14,673 nucleotides of DNA from Butyricicoccus_A sp964513445 (GCA_964513445.1 CAZEMM010000048.1:1-14673); one strand, 5' to 3'; positions 1-6,962 are shown, counted from the first letter of the stretch. Numbers and translations are program-made. Notes: a model not told the origin generated them from the sequence alone.

Positions 1-58
1 CACAACTTTCGATTATTGGTTTTTATCTCTACCCCAACTATTGACATAGAGCCCAAAT

Positions 59-105
59 AAAAAGCTCCTCTGAAACCAAGCCGCATGGCCTGCGCTTCAG
101 GGGAG
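59..105 (-). terminator. Rho-independent terminator of the hydrolase gene
   Basis: On the minus strand the arms CTCCCCTGAA (105-96) and TTCAGAGGAG (74-65) pair with one G-U wobble. They are followed by a T-rich run (complement of 59-63). The hairpin begins five bases after the hydrolase stop codon, so it fits as that gene's terminator. Confidence 0.8.
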
Positions 106-109
106 TTTG

Positions 110-1093
110 TCATTCTGCCTGCTTTGCTGATTGTGGTTCGGCGTCGTGCTGTTCGTAGGATGCGAGATGACGCTCCAACCAACGGCTGATATCTCCATAG
201 ACCTGCTCTTTGTTCAGCTCATTGAGCAGTTCGTGGCGACAGCCCTTGTAAAAAATCACATCAACATCGCGGTTGCCGGCGGCACGGTAAGAGGAGGCGA
301 TCTTTTTCACGCCCGCGCCATAGCCGCCGACCGGATCAGCGTCGCCCGCAAGAAACAGGAGCGGTATGGAACGCGGTGTGTTGCGCAGACAGCGCATGCT
401 GTTGCAGTTTTGTACCAGATAAAACAGGTCGCGGAAACCGGCGGCCGTAAAAATAAAATTGCATTTGGCATCTGACTGATACAGTGATACGACGGAAGCG
501 TCGCGGGAGAGCCAATCAAACGGCGTGGCGCTGTCCGGAATGCGCGCGTTATAATGCTTGAAGACCATATTGCTCAGCATACAGCTACGATACATCGGTC
601 CGTGTGAACGAATGACAGAATTGGCGAATTGAATGCCGACACGTACGGTCGGATGCGGCGACGGTGTGCCGCATAAAATGCAGCCGTCCAGATAATCGCC
701 ATAGGTCGCCAGATACAGTCTGGCGATCATTGCACCCATCGAGTGGCCGAGCAGGAAATACGGCAGATCGGGCCATCGCCGTTTCATTTTTTCCGTCAGC
801 CTGGCGACGTCCTCAACAAGAACATTCCAGCCGTTATGCTGCCCGAAAAAGCCATACGTGCCAGAGGGAGCGACAGATGCGCCATGCCCCAAGTGATCAT
901 TTCCGCAGACGATAAAGCCAAGCGAGCACAGGTATTTGGCAAAGGCGGTATAGCGTGCAAAATATTCGCACATGCCATGCGAGATTTGAATCACGCCGCG
1001 CAGCTGCACGCCGACTGGACGCAGAATGGAATAAGAGATGGACGCGTCCCCACCCGCACTTGGATAAATGTTCTGTGTACAACGAATATCCAT
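110..1093 (-). CDS. Alpha/beta hydrolase, monoacylglycerol lipase/lysophospholipase-like
   Basis: This 327-residue protein is a serine hydrolase of the alpha/beta fold that probably cleaves carboxylic esters such as mono- or lysoglycerides. The nucleophile elbow GHSMG lies at residues 116-120 (Ser118). The acid is probably Asp253 in GDADPVG, and the base is His287 in GCRHELLNE. The HG at 39-40, followed by an aromatic-rich stretch, matches the oxyanion region of the serine aminopeptidase S33/PldB-type family (COG2267), and the length is normal for it. No signal peptide or membrane segment is visible, so it should be cytoplasmic. The start is supported by AGAGGAGG (complement of 1101-1109), 8 bases upstream. 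The gene stands alone and is divergent from the DUF1292 gene. The true substrate cannot be read from sequence. Confidence 0.9.
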   Translation of the reverse strand: MDIRCTQNIYPSAGGDASISYSILRPVGVQLRGVIQISHGMCEYFARYTAFAKYLCSLGFIVCGNDHLGHGASVAPSGTYGFFGQHNGWNVLVEDVARLTEKMKRRWPDLPYFLLGHSMGAMIARLYLATYGDYLDGCILCGTPSPHPTVRVGIQFANSVIRSHGPMYRSCMLSNMVFKHYNARIPDSATPFDWLSRDASVVSLYQSDAKCNFIFTAAGFRDLFYLVQNCNSMRCLRNTPRSIPLLFLAGDADPVGGYGAGVKKIASSYRAAGNRDVDVIFYKGCRHELLNELNKEQVYGDISRWLERHLASYEQHDAEPQSAKQAE

Positions 1094-1121
1094 TCAGTCG
1101 TCCTCCTCTAAAGTGGATAAT

Positions 1122-1137
1122 ATTATGATATCATAAT
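1122..1137. promoter_or_regulatory. Perfect 16-bp AT-rich palindrome, possible operator
   Basis: ATTATGATATCATAAT is a perfect palindrome between the divergent hydrolase and DUF1292 genes, about 30 bases upstream of the hydrolase start. It lies where a -10 region or operator of the hydrolase would be expected. An operator role is inference. The AT-rich symmetric form recalls Fur/PerR-type boxes but does not match the 7-1-7 consensus well. Confidence 0.4.
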
Positions 1138-1254
1138 CTCGACGAGATGAACGACAGAAAGACAAAAGTTTACAAATGGTTAAAAAATATACAAGCAGAA
1201 ATCGTGGATTCATTTGGCGAGATGGACCAATTGTGCAAAACGATGGGTTTTCTC

Positions 1255-1290
1255 TTGCAGTTGGACGAAACTGCCGTTATAATTTATAAT
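1255..1290 (+). promoter_or_regulatory. Promoter(s) of the DUF1292 gene
   Basis: TTGCAG (1255-1260), a 17-base spacer and TATAAT (1278-1283) form a near-consensus vegetative promoter. A second overlapping pair is TTGGAC (1261-1266), an 18-base spacer and TATAAT (1285-1290). Either would start transcription about 75-85 bases before the ATG at 1373. Confidence 0.75.
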
Positions 1291-1372
1291 ATAGCAGAAC
1301 ATGCCGCGGCCCAACGCAGTGCGAGCGGGTATGGGTTACTGTATTATCAAAACGGGAGAGGAGCGGATCGGA

Positions 1373-1651
1373 ATGACAGATAATATGGAAGAGTTGGATG
1401 GCGTTATGACGCTGATTGACGAAAATGGAGAAGAAGTGGAATATGAATTCATTGATTCCATCGCCTACGAAAATGCGGAGTACGTCGTGCTGCTGCCGGT
1501 AGAAGAGGACGATTGCGAGGCGGTCATTCTGGAGGTTGAAGTGGACGGCGATATGGAAAACTATATCGCGGTCGACGATGAGGAGATCCTCAGCGGCGTA
1601 TATGAGATTTTTAAAGAGCGATTTGCAGATCAGCTGGATTTTGAAGACTAA
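1373..1651 (+). CDS. DUF1292 family small acidic protein
   Basis: This 92-residue protein is very rich in Glu and Asp. Its opening (GVMTLIDENGEEVEYEFID) is typical of the DUF1292 (YrzB-like) family of Firmicutes. The family is small, soluble and of unknown function, often encoded near housekeeping genes. The start at 1373 (MTDNMEE) is chosen because GGGAGAGGAG lies at 1354-1363, nine bases upstream. The longer reading from 1301 begins almost on top of the second -10 box and adds 24 non-family residues. A good promoter sits just upstream, and a strong terminator follows and is shared with ung. The family assignment is fairly sure; no function is claimed. Confidence 0.85.
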   Translation: MTDNMEELDGVMTLIDENGEEVEYEFIDSIAYENAEYVVLLPVEEDDCEAVILEVEVDGDMENYIAVDDEEILSGVYEIFKERFADQLDFED

Positions 1652-1685
1652 ATGGCAGTCTGCTGGCTTATCCTGGCGGGCAAAA

Positions 1686-1720
1686 AAAACGACCCTTTCC
1701 GCGTTGGAGGGGGTCGTTTT
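1686..1720. terminator. Bidirectional terminator between DUF1292 gene and ung
   Basis: AAAACGACCC (1686-1695) and GGGTCGTTTT (1711-1720) form a perfect 10-bp stem. It has an A-run on one side and a T-run on the other, so it can stop transcription from both convergent genes. Confidence 0.9.
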
Positions 1721-1738
1721 ATAGTTTGGATTAATCTG

Positions 1739-2431
1739 TCAGTCGATGCCCTCCGGACGTGTGTTGACCGCGTTCCAGTCCACCGGCTGGATGCCGTTCG
1801 CGTGCAGAAATTCATTCGCCTTGGAAAAATGGCCGCAGCCAAAAAAGCCGCGGTAGGCAGACAGCGGAGACGGATGCGCACATTCCAGAATCAAATGCTG
1901 CGGCGAGGAGATCAGCTCTTTCTTTTTTCGTGCGTTTGCTCCCCACAGCAAAAAGACGATAGGGGTTTCGCGTGCGCCGAGCAATGAGATGATGCGGTCG
2001 GTCAGTCGCTCCCAGCCCTTGCCCTTGTGAGAATTGGGCTGTCCCTCGCGCACGGTAAGCACGGTGTTGAGCAGCAGCACACCCTCCCGTGCCCACGGCA
2101 CCAGACAGCCGGAGGCCGGCGCAAACATGCCGATGTCGTCGTGCAGCTCAGCAAAGATATTTTGCAGGGAGGGCGGCATAGGTACGCCTGGACGGACAGA
2201 AAAGCACATACCGTGCGCCTGACCCTCGCCATGGTACGGGTCCTGACCAAGGATGACGACTTTTACATCGGAAAAGGTGGTGTATTTGAGCGCATTGAAC
2301 ATATCCTTCATGGGCGGAAAAACGTGTGCGGTGCGGTATTCCTGCTTGAGAAATTCGCGCAGCTGCGCGTACCATTCGCTCTCAAACTCTGATTTTAGCA
2401 GTGCATCCCATTCGTTTCCGATATTGACCAT
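1739..2431 (-). CDS. ung: Uracil-DNA glycosylase, family 1
   Basis: This enzyme removes uracil from DNA by cleaving the N-glycosidic bond, starting base excision repair in the cytoplasm/nucleoid. The 230-residue length is standard. The water-activating motif GQDPYH is at 62-67 (catalytic Asp64), within VVILGQDPYHGEGQAHG. A proline-rich DNA-contacting stretch PPSLQNIF is at 86-93, and the minor-groove intercalation motif HPSPLSA is at 186-192 (His186). All expected active-site residues are present. The start is supported by AGGAGGA (complement of 2438-2445) at good spacing. The gene is monocistronic, converges on the DUF1292 gene through a shared terminator, and is divergent from the SLOG/CHR operon. 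Confidence 0.98.
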   Translation of the reverse strand: MVNIGNEWDALLKSEFESEWYAQLREFLKQEYRTAHVFPPMKDMFNALKYTTFSDVKVVILGQDPYHGEGQAHGMCFSVRPGVPMPPSLQNIFAELHDDIGMFAPASGCLVPWAREGVLLLNTVLTVREGQPNSHKGKGWERLTDRIISLLGARETPIVFLLWGANARKKKELISSPQHLILECAHPSPLSAYRGFFGCGHFSKANEFLHANGIQPVDWNAVNTRPEGID

Positions 2432-2483
2432 CGTTGATTCCTCCTAAACATGCCGGCTGTTAGCTAAGCCATTGTTTGAATAT

Positions 2484-2492
2484 ATTATAGCA
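2484..2492 (-). promoter_or_regulatory. Extended -10 promoter of ung
   Basis: The minus strand reads TGCTATAAT (complement of 2492-2484), an extended -10 element about 53 bases upstream of the ung start codon. No good -35 is visible at 17 bases, which is common for extended -10 promoters. Confidence 0.55.
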
Positions 2493-2518
2493 TATCTATT
2501 GTTGTCATGCATCTGTCA

Positions 2519-2547
2519 TTGTATTTTGCTCCAGGGCGTGCTACAAT
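2519..2547 (+). promoter_or_regulatory. Promoter of the SLOG/CHR operon
   Basis: TTGTAT (2519-2524), a 17-base spacer and TACAAT (2542-2547), preceded by TGC to form an extended -10. It lies 25 bases before the ATG at 2573, giving a short leader. Confidence 0.65.
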
Positions 2548-2572
2548 ACAGATGCTGCAAGGGGGAGATGAA

Positions 2573-3097
2573 ATGAACGCAACGGTTTGCTGCTTTTCCG
2601 GCTACCGTCCGGAAAAAATGCCGTCGGATATGTATGAGGGAAGTGCGGAATTTGTTGATATGCAATGTCGGCTGCGGCGCGCAATACGGGAAACGGCGGC
2701 GCAGGGCTGCCGTCATTTTCTCTCCGGCATGAGCCGCGGCTTTGACCTGTGGGCGGCGGATGCTGTGCTGGAGCTGGCAGAGCAGGGACTGCCCATTGAC
2801 CTGTGGGCGGCGATCGCGTTTCCCGGCATGCAGGATGGCTGGGAGCCGCGATGGAGGGCGCACTATGAACGTGTGCTGCGGCGCGCCAGCCACGTGTTCC
2901 CGATATATGACCGCTATGCACCGGATTGCTATACTGCCCGCGACTGTTTTCTGGTCGAGCAGAGCGGATGCTGTATCTGCTTTTATGACGGAAAGCCGGG
3001 CGGAACGCAATATACGGTGACCCGTGCTGAGCGTGCGGGCTTGTCGATCTTTAATCTCGCGGACAGGCAGCTTAAAATGGATATCGAAGGAATATAA
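2573..3097 (+). CDS. DUF1273 / YpsA-like SLOG-family protein
   Basis: This 174-residue protein matches the DUF1273 (YpsA) branch of the SLOG superfamily, whose Rossmann-like fold is thought to bind a nucleotide-derived ligand. Family marks are FSGYRPEK at 8-15, the loop SGMSRGFDLWAAD at 51-63, and the glycine-rich YDGKPGGTQYTV at 138-149. YpsA of Bacillus has been linked to cell division and stress, but no biochemical activity can be stated for this protein. The start at 2573 is preferred because GGGGGAG (2561-2567) precedes it and the promoter -10 box at 2542-2547 lies inside the longer reading from 2507. Only 16 bases separate its stop from the first CHR gene, so the three genes are very likely co-transcribed. 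Confidence 0.85.
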   Translation: MNATVCCFSGYRPEKMPSDMYEGSAEFVDMQCRLRRAIRETAAQGCRHFLSGMSRGFDLWAADAVLELAEQGLPIDLWAAIAFPGMQDGWEPRWRAHYERVLRRASHVFPIYDRYAPDCYTARDCFLVEQSGCCICFYDGKPGGTQYTVTRAERAGLSIFNLADRQLKMDIEGI

Positions 3098-3113
3098 AAG
3101 AAGGAGATTGCGC

Positions 3114-3653
3114 ATGAACGAATATCTGTCGATGTTTGGGACATTTTTTCGCGTCGGGCTGTTTACGTTTGGCGGTGGATATGCCATGCTGCCGGTGCTG
3201 CAGCGGGAGGTCGTGGACGGACACGGCTGGTGCACGGACGACGAGTTGACCGATATGTATGCCATCGGCCAGTGTACGCCCGGCGTCATTGCGGTCAATG
3301 TCGCGACGTATATCGGAAATAAGAAGAAGGGAGCGCTGGGCGCACTGTGCACGACAGTTGGCGTCGTCTGTCCGTCGCTCATCATTATCTGTATCATTGC
3401 AGCGTTTTTGACGCGTTTTGCCGATTATTCAGTGGTGCAGCATGCCTTTGCCGGTATCCGCATCGCAGTGTGCGCACTGGTGACCAAGACCATCTATACG
3501 ATGGCCAAAAAGAATGTCAAGGACGCGGCGACGGCGCTGATTTTGATCCTGACGTTTGTCGCAGTCGCGCTCATCGGCGTCTCGCCGGTTGCGGCGGTAC
3601 TCGTATGCGGACTGATCGGCGCGTTGCTGCACGGCGGAGGGAGACGTGCGTGA
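3114..3653 (+). CDS. Chromate transporter family (CHR) protein, N-terminal half subunit
   Basis: This 179-residue integral membrane protein is a short-chain member of the CHR superfamily (ChrA-type). The motif FTFGGGYAMLPVLQRE is at 17-32, and the second signature GQCTPGVIAVNVATYIG is at 52-68. These are followed by hydrophobic segments at about 74-100, 112-127, 138-155 and 157-172. Full-length ChrA has two such domains in one chain; here they are split into tandem genes, as in Bacillus ywrA/ywrB. Known members export chromate, but many homologues have untested substrates. The start at 3114 is supported by AAGGAG at 3101-3106. Its stop TGA overlaps the ATG of the next gene, implying translational coupling and probably a heteromer. 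Confidence 0.9.
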   Translation: MNEYLSMFGTFFRVGLFTFGGGYAMLPVLQREVVDGHGWCTDDELTDMYAIGQCTPGVIAVNVATYIGNKKKGALGALCTTVGVVCPSLIIICIIAAFLTRFADYSVVQHAFAGIRIAVCALVTKTIYTMAKKNVKDAATALILILTFVAVALIGVSPVAAVLVCGLIGALLHGGGRRA

Positions 3654-4219
3654 TGCTGTATTTGACACTGTTTTATGAATTTTTCAAGACCGGTTTGTTT
3701 GCGGTAGGCGGCGGCTTGGCGACGCTGCCGTTTTTGAAGGATATCGCGCAGAAGTACGGCTGGTTCTCCGTCAGTGAGCTGACGGATATGCTCGCTGTGT
3801 CAGAATCCACGCCGGGTCCCATCGGCATCAATATGTCGACGTACGCCGGCTTCCATGCGGCAGGTATTGCGGGTGCGCTGGTGGCGACCGCCTCACTGGT
3901 GCTGCCGTCCTACCTTATTATTCTGATCGTTTCGCGCTTTTTGGAAAAATTTCGCGATTCACCGCTCGTCAACAACATTTTTTACGGTATTCGGCCTGCC
4001 ACGACCGGACTGATTGCCGGAGCAATGTATGAGGTATTTGTCCTCTCACTGTTCGACACACAGGCGTTTGCCGTGACAGGCTCGCTGATCGACCTGCTGC
4101 GTATCGTGCCGATTATCGTATACGCCGTTGCTCTTTTGGCAGTGTTCCGGCTGCCCAAGCTGCACCCAATCGTGTTTATCGTCGCTGGCGCAGCGGCCGG
4201 GATTCTGCTGGGACTATAA
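3653..4219 (+). CDS. Chromate transporter family (CHR) protein, C-terminal half subunit
   Basis: This 188-residue membrane protein is the second half-size CHR subunit and is homologous to the preceding one. FAVGGGLATLPFLKD lies at 16-30 and SESTPGPIGINMSTYAG at 50-66, matching the GGG and TPG signatures of its partner. Later hydrophobic segments are at about 71-93, 116-133, 147-165 and 172-188. The ATG overlaps the upstream TGA (TGATG). GGAGG at 3636-3640 is the ribosome binding site, and an in-frame GTG at 3650 is an alternative start one codon earlier. The pair presumably makes one anion transporter, with chromate or sulfate-like oxyanions as family-level guesses. No strong terminator is visible in the 38 bases before the convergent glycosyltransferase gene. 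Confidence 0.9.
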   Translation: MLYLTLFYEFFKTGLFAVGGGLATLPFLKDIAQKYGWFSVSELTDMLAVSESTPGPIGINMSTYAGFHAAGIAGALVATASLVLPSYLIILIVSRFLEKFRDSPLVNNIFYGIRPATTGLIAGAMYEVFVLSLFDTQAFAVTGSLIDLLRIVPIIVYAVALLAVFRLPKLHPIVFIVAGAAAGILLGL

Positions 4220-4257
4220 GGAATCAGATGATTTCTTCGGAAGCCACGGCTTTCATT

Positions 4258-5082
4258 CTATGTCAAGAATTCCGATAGCTGCTGTGCGGCGTGCTTGTAA
4301 AAGCAGCCCAGCCTGCCGATATAATGCGGCTTCCACGGCTTGTTGCGGCCGCAATAGTGGATGATTTTTGCATGCGTGCGCACCCAGTCCATTGAGATCG
4401 AGCCGGTCAGCAGAGCTTTGTGCAGCAGTGGCTCAGTCATATTGTATTGATAGGGATTAAGTGGCAGAATTCGGTGGCCGTACAGACCACTGATAATATC
4501 CTGATCGGGCAGAAACAGCGTGTGCTTGTGCTGCTCAATAAAGGTGTAAACGCACGCAGACTGCTGCTCCGCGCGCAGCTGCGTTAGATTCATAAGCAAA
4601 ACGCCGGAATTGATGTACAGGCTGTCATCCTCGCAATCCAATCGCCGTTCGTTAAACGCCTCGAGCAGGCCGCTGACATGAGAGGCGGCGGCAAACAGAT
4701 GGTCCCCCAGCGGTTGTTCATATAACGTGGTGAGATCACCGTTGACCGTGATGTCAGGGTCGAGATAGAGAATGCGGTCCAGGTGCGTGGGCAGATGCTG
4801 CGCGGCGAAAATACGGTAATACATTTCGCGGGGATAGCGAGCGGTCGTGGGTGCGTCGGCCAGTTGGTTATCGCAGCTGCGGATTGGTGTCAGTGTGCCG
4901 CATCCTTCCAGCAGGCGACGGGTGTCTGTCAACGCTTGGTCGTGTATCGAGCTGTGCAGCAGATAGACGTCAAACCGGCGCGCAGGATGACATGTTAGCA
5001 GTGAGTAGAGCATGACGTTCATTTGCGGAATATAGTTTTCATTCAAGGTGACTAAAATGTTTATCGGCTCGGTGAGGGGCAT
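4258..5082 (-). CDS. Glycosyltransferase family 8 protein
   Basis: This 274-residue, single-domain GT-A glycosyltransferase is of the GT8 family (LgtC/general stress protein A type), which transfers sugars from UDP-sugars with retention of configuration. It opens with NILVTLNENYIPQMNVMLYS. The metal-binding D-x-D is DPD at 108-110 in ILYLDPDITV. The conserved YINSGVLLMN is at 156-165, and the C-terminal HxxGxxKPW is HYCGRNKPW at 242-250. The start at 5082 (MPLTEP) is chosen over 5127 because CAGGAGGAA (complement of 5088-5096) sits just upstream; the longer start would place the ribosome binding site inside the gene. It stands alone. The acceptor (cell-surface glycan or lipid) is unknown. Confidence 0.92.
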   Translation of the reverse strand: MPLTEPINILVTLNENYIPQMNVMLYSLLTCHPARRFDVYLLHSSIHDQALTDTRRLLEGCGTLTPIRSCDNQLADAPTTARYPREMYYRIFAAQHLPTHLDRILYLDPDITVNGDLTTLYEQPLGDHLFAAASHVSGLLEAFNERRLDCEDDSLYINSGVLLMNLTQLRAEQQSACVYTFIEQHKHTLFLPDQDIISGLYGHRILPLNPYQYNMTEPLLHKALLTGSISMDWVRTHAKIIHYCGRNKPWKPHYIGRLGCFYKHAAQQLSEFLT

Positions 5083-5117
5083 CGGGGTTCCTCCTGCGGG
5101 TATTTGTTGATAAACAG

Positions 5118-5147
5118 ATAATATCATAAAGCAATGCGGTTTGACAA
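5118..5147 (-). promoter_or_regulatory. Promoter of the GT8 gene
   Basis: Minus strand: TTGTCA (complement of 5147-5142), an 18-base spacer, then TATTAT (5123-5118) preceded by TGA as an extended -10. It lies about 36 bases before the start at 5082. Confidence 0.65.
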
Positions 5148-5191
5148 TAAAATTTCCGTTTTATGTATTGTTAAAAAATAATCGAAATCAT

Positions 5192-5220
5192 TTGTACATA
5201 CCGTTACAAAATGCTATAAT
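5192..5220 (+). promoter_or_regulatory. Promoter of the TetR-family gene
   Basis: TTGTAC (5192-5197), a 17-base spacer and TATAAT (5215-5220) with TGC in front of the -10 make a strong promoter. It leaves a leader of about 75 bases before the ATG at 5304. Confidence 0.8.
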
Positions 5221-5242
5221 ATGAGCAGATTCCATTGCATTT

Positions 5243-5277
5243 GTCATTGCGCGGCGGCCGTTCGGCGCGGCCATGAC
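5243..5277 (+). promoter_or_regulatory. GC-rich inverted repeat in the tetR leader
   Basis: GTCAT (5243-5247) and ATGAC (5273-5277) enclose a very GC-rich stretch that includes GCCGttCGGC (5257-5266). This gives a potential hairpin between the promoter and the ribosome binding site. It could be an operator for autoregulation or an RNA structure; both are inference. Confidence 0.35.
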
Positions 5278-5303
5278 GGATGGGGCGGAAAGGAGGGATA
5301 GCG

Positions 5304-5879
5304 ATGGCGGATTCCAATATCACCAAGCGTGCGCTCGCCGCAGCGTTCAAAGACTTGATGCACGAGCTTCCGTTTGAGAAAATCAATGTGCGTCAGATTT
5401 GCGAAAAATGCGACATGAATCGAAAGAGTTTTTACTATCATTTTCGTGATAAATACGATCTGATGAACTGGGTTTTTGACACAGAATTCATCGATGTCAT
5501 AAACTGCAACGGGTATGAGGACGACTGGGAGCTGCTATATGAACTATGCCGCTATTTTTACGAAAACGCTGGCTTTTACTGCAAAGCACTGCAAATACGC
5601 GGGCAAAACTCCTTCATAGAGCATTTTCGTGAGATGATGTATCCCATAATCAGCGCGCAGCTGGATGACACCATGACGAGCGGTGAAGCAAAAAAATTTC
5701 AAATCAATTTTGTGTCGGACGCCATTGTATTTTCCATTGTGCGCTGGCTGACCGAAAAGGATCGTCTGCCACCGGACCAATTCATCGAGATGGTTCATGA
5801 CTGTGTTGTCTCCATGGCCAGATATGCCATATGCAGTGAGCAGCAGCGCATAGAGAAAAGGGCAGCAAAGACAACATAA
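5304..5879 (+). CDS. TetR/AcrR family transcriptional regulator
   Basis: This 191-residue DNA-binding regulator has an N-terminal TetR helix-turn-helix at about residues 5-50. The recognition region (INVRQICEKCDMNRKSFYYHF, residues 27-47, with the typical FYYHFRDKYDL ending) is well conserved. The C-terminal ligand/dimer domain resembles the smaller TetR_C type found in DhaS-like regulators, but the ligand is not predictable. The start at 5304 is supported by AAAGGAGGGA (5289-5298); an ATG at 5280 lies before that site and is less likely. It converges on the pseudo-radical SAM gene and is separated from it by a shared terminator. Inverted repeats in the nearby 6963-7206 region are plausible targets, as is its own leader. 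Confidence 0.93.
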   Translation: MADSNITKRALAAAFKDLMHELPFEKINVRQICEKCDMNRKSFYYHFRDKYDLMNWVFDTEFIDVINCNGYEDDWELLYELCRYFYENAGFYCKALQIRGQNSFIEHFREMMYPIISAQLDDTMTSGEAKKFQINFVSDAIVFSIVRWLTEKDRLPPDQFIEMVHDCVVSMARYAICSEQQRIEKRAAKTT

Positions 5880-5884
5880 AACGC

Positions 5885-5930
5885 AAAAAAGCAAGAGGCC
5901 GTATTTCAATTACACAGCCCCTTGTTTTTA
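5885..5930. terminator. Bidirectional terminator between tetR and the radical-SAM-like gene
   Basis: CAAGaGGC (5892-5899) pairs with GCCcCTTG (5917-5924), with one mismatch, flanked by A-runs (5885-5890) and T-runs (5925-5929). The T-run runs into the stop codon of the convergent gene (5928-5930). Confidence 0.75.
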
Positions 5931-6962
5931 TTCGGCTTTTTCACGTATATGCGCGGTATTTGGCATCACCATGCGCAAAATTTCAATCAGATTGCTTTGA
6001 AAAATACAGGCATGCGCACAGTCTTGAGGAAGCGGGCAGGTCGACAATGGATGTCCCTCTATGTCGAAGCCTGTGATACAGCTGTCGCCGGAGACAATGC
6101 GGTTGATGGCACGCAGATCTCCTGACATTTCTATCAGCACGGTACGGTGGCGTTGTCCGCTGCGGATTCGCAGCGTGTAATCATATACCTGCTGCTGCAC
6201 TATTTCTGGACAGTCCAGCATAGGAATAAGGATAGAGAACACGGGGTGCAGAGCCTCTGCCTGCGTAATCCAGACGTCATTGAGGATGGACGCACCGTCG
6301 GAATATGCGCCGAATACAGCGTAGGGGACGCGGCTTGCGCGCAGCCGCTGACAGACCTCCTGCGCGCCGTCTGTCAGATGTACGGCGAGCAGCATTTGCG
6401 GCAGCGCACAGCATTGCTCGATCAACTCATCTGTAATATCGTGCGGTCGGCAAAATACCACGAATGCGCATTCCGGATTTGCCGTGATCAGCGGCAGCAG
6501 CTTGTTCGGCTTGGTGCGGCAAAAAAGCATCCATGTATAGATACCGAGAGCGCGTCCCTGATGCACGATGGATTGATAGCGGTTGCCGACATAGCGTGCG
6601 TCATTGGTGTCGATTTGCAGAAAGAGAGTCCATGGGATATATATGTGCTCCTTTTGCTGTGCAGCGCGGATGGCTTTTGTTCCGGCAATACAGCTGTTGT
6701 AGCCGACGTTTAAGCCAAATTGCACCAAATGCTCCTCGTCGATCTGGGTCACAGCGTCGCGGATGATTGCATAATACGAGCTGTTTTCATCCTCCAGCAT
6801 GGCGTGCGCGATCTCGAAAAAGTGTGTCTGATGCTGTCCGGATGTAAAATGCAGCGCCATGTCCACGAGCTTTCGCGTCCCACGCTCCGGTGCATCCTGA
6901 ATATCCTTTAACGTATTGCGCACGACGGTTTCAATCAATACTCTTGAAAGCTGCTCACTCAT
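5928..6962 (-). CDS. Radical SAM-like protein lacking the FeS-cluster motif (probable pseudoenzyme)
   Basis: This 344-residue cytoplasmic protein has no familiar motif, but it aligns by eye with the adjacent radical SAM enzyme over nearly its whole length. Matches (this protein / enzyme) include IPW 109-111 / APW 105-107; SIVHQGRALG 131-140 / SIVRQGKELG 142-151; NPECAF 162-167 / HPDCEF 176-181; AVHLTDG 193-199 / AISLEG 207-212; CPE 251-253 / TPE 293-295; and SGDSC...G...C 291-309 / AGGRC...G...C 330-347. About 15 residues are missing where the enzyme has CX3CX2C, and GGEP is replaced by RTKP (149-152). It therefore should not bind the SAM cleavage cluster. It also lacks the enzyme's last roughly 75 residues. 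The reading frame is intact and has a TAGGAG ribosome site (complement of 6971-6976), so it looks functional rather than decayed. A regulatory or partner role is inference. Confidence 0.8.
   Translation of the reverse strand: MSEQLSRVLIETVVRNTLKDIQDAPERGTRKLVDMALHFTSGQHQTHFFEIAHAMLEDENSSYYAIIRDAVTQIDEEHLVQFGLNVGYNSCIAGTKAIRAAQQKEHIYIPWTLFLQIDTNDARYVGNRYQSIVHQGRALGIYTWMLFCRTKPNKLLPLITANPECAFVVFCRPHDITDELIEQCCALPQMLLAVHLTDGAQEVCQRLRASRVPYAVFGAYSDGASILNDVWITQAEALHPVFSILIPMLDCPEIVQQQVYDYTLRIRSGQRHRTVLIEMSGDLRAINRIVSGDSCITGFDIEGHPLSTCPLPQDCAHACIFQSNLIEILRMVMPNTAHIREKAE

Noticed and set aside
41..46. TTGACA resembling a -35 box
   Set aside because: No -10 box lies 16-19 bases downstream; that space is occupied by the hydrolase terminator.
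1147..1383. A 78-codon plus-strand ORF before the DUF1292 gene
   Set aside because: It has no ribosome binding site, it contains the strong promoter of the DUF1292 gene, its end overlaps that gene in another frame, and its composition does not resemble a known protein.
2516..3397. A 293-codon minus-strand ORF across the SLOG and first CHR genes
   Set aside because: It is antisense to two recognisable genes, spans their junction, and has no recognisable motif.
4220..4257. Short inverted repeats AATCA/TGATT and AAGCC/GGCTT as a terminator between the CHR and GT8 genes
   Set aside because: The stems are short, the loops cramped, and no U-run follows on either strand.
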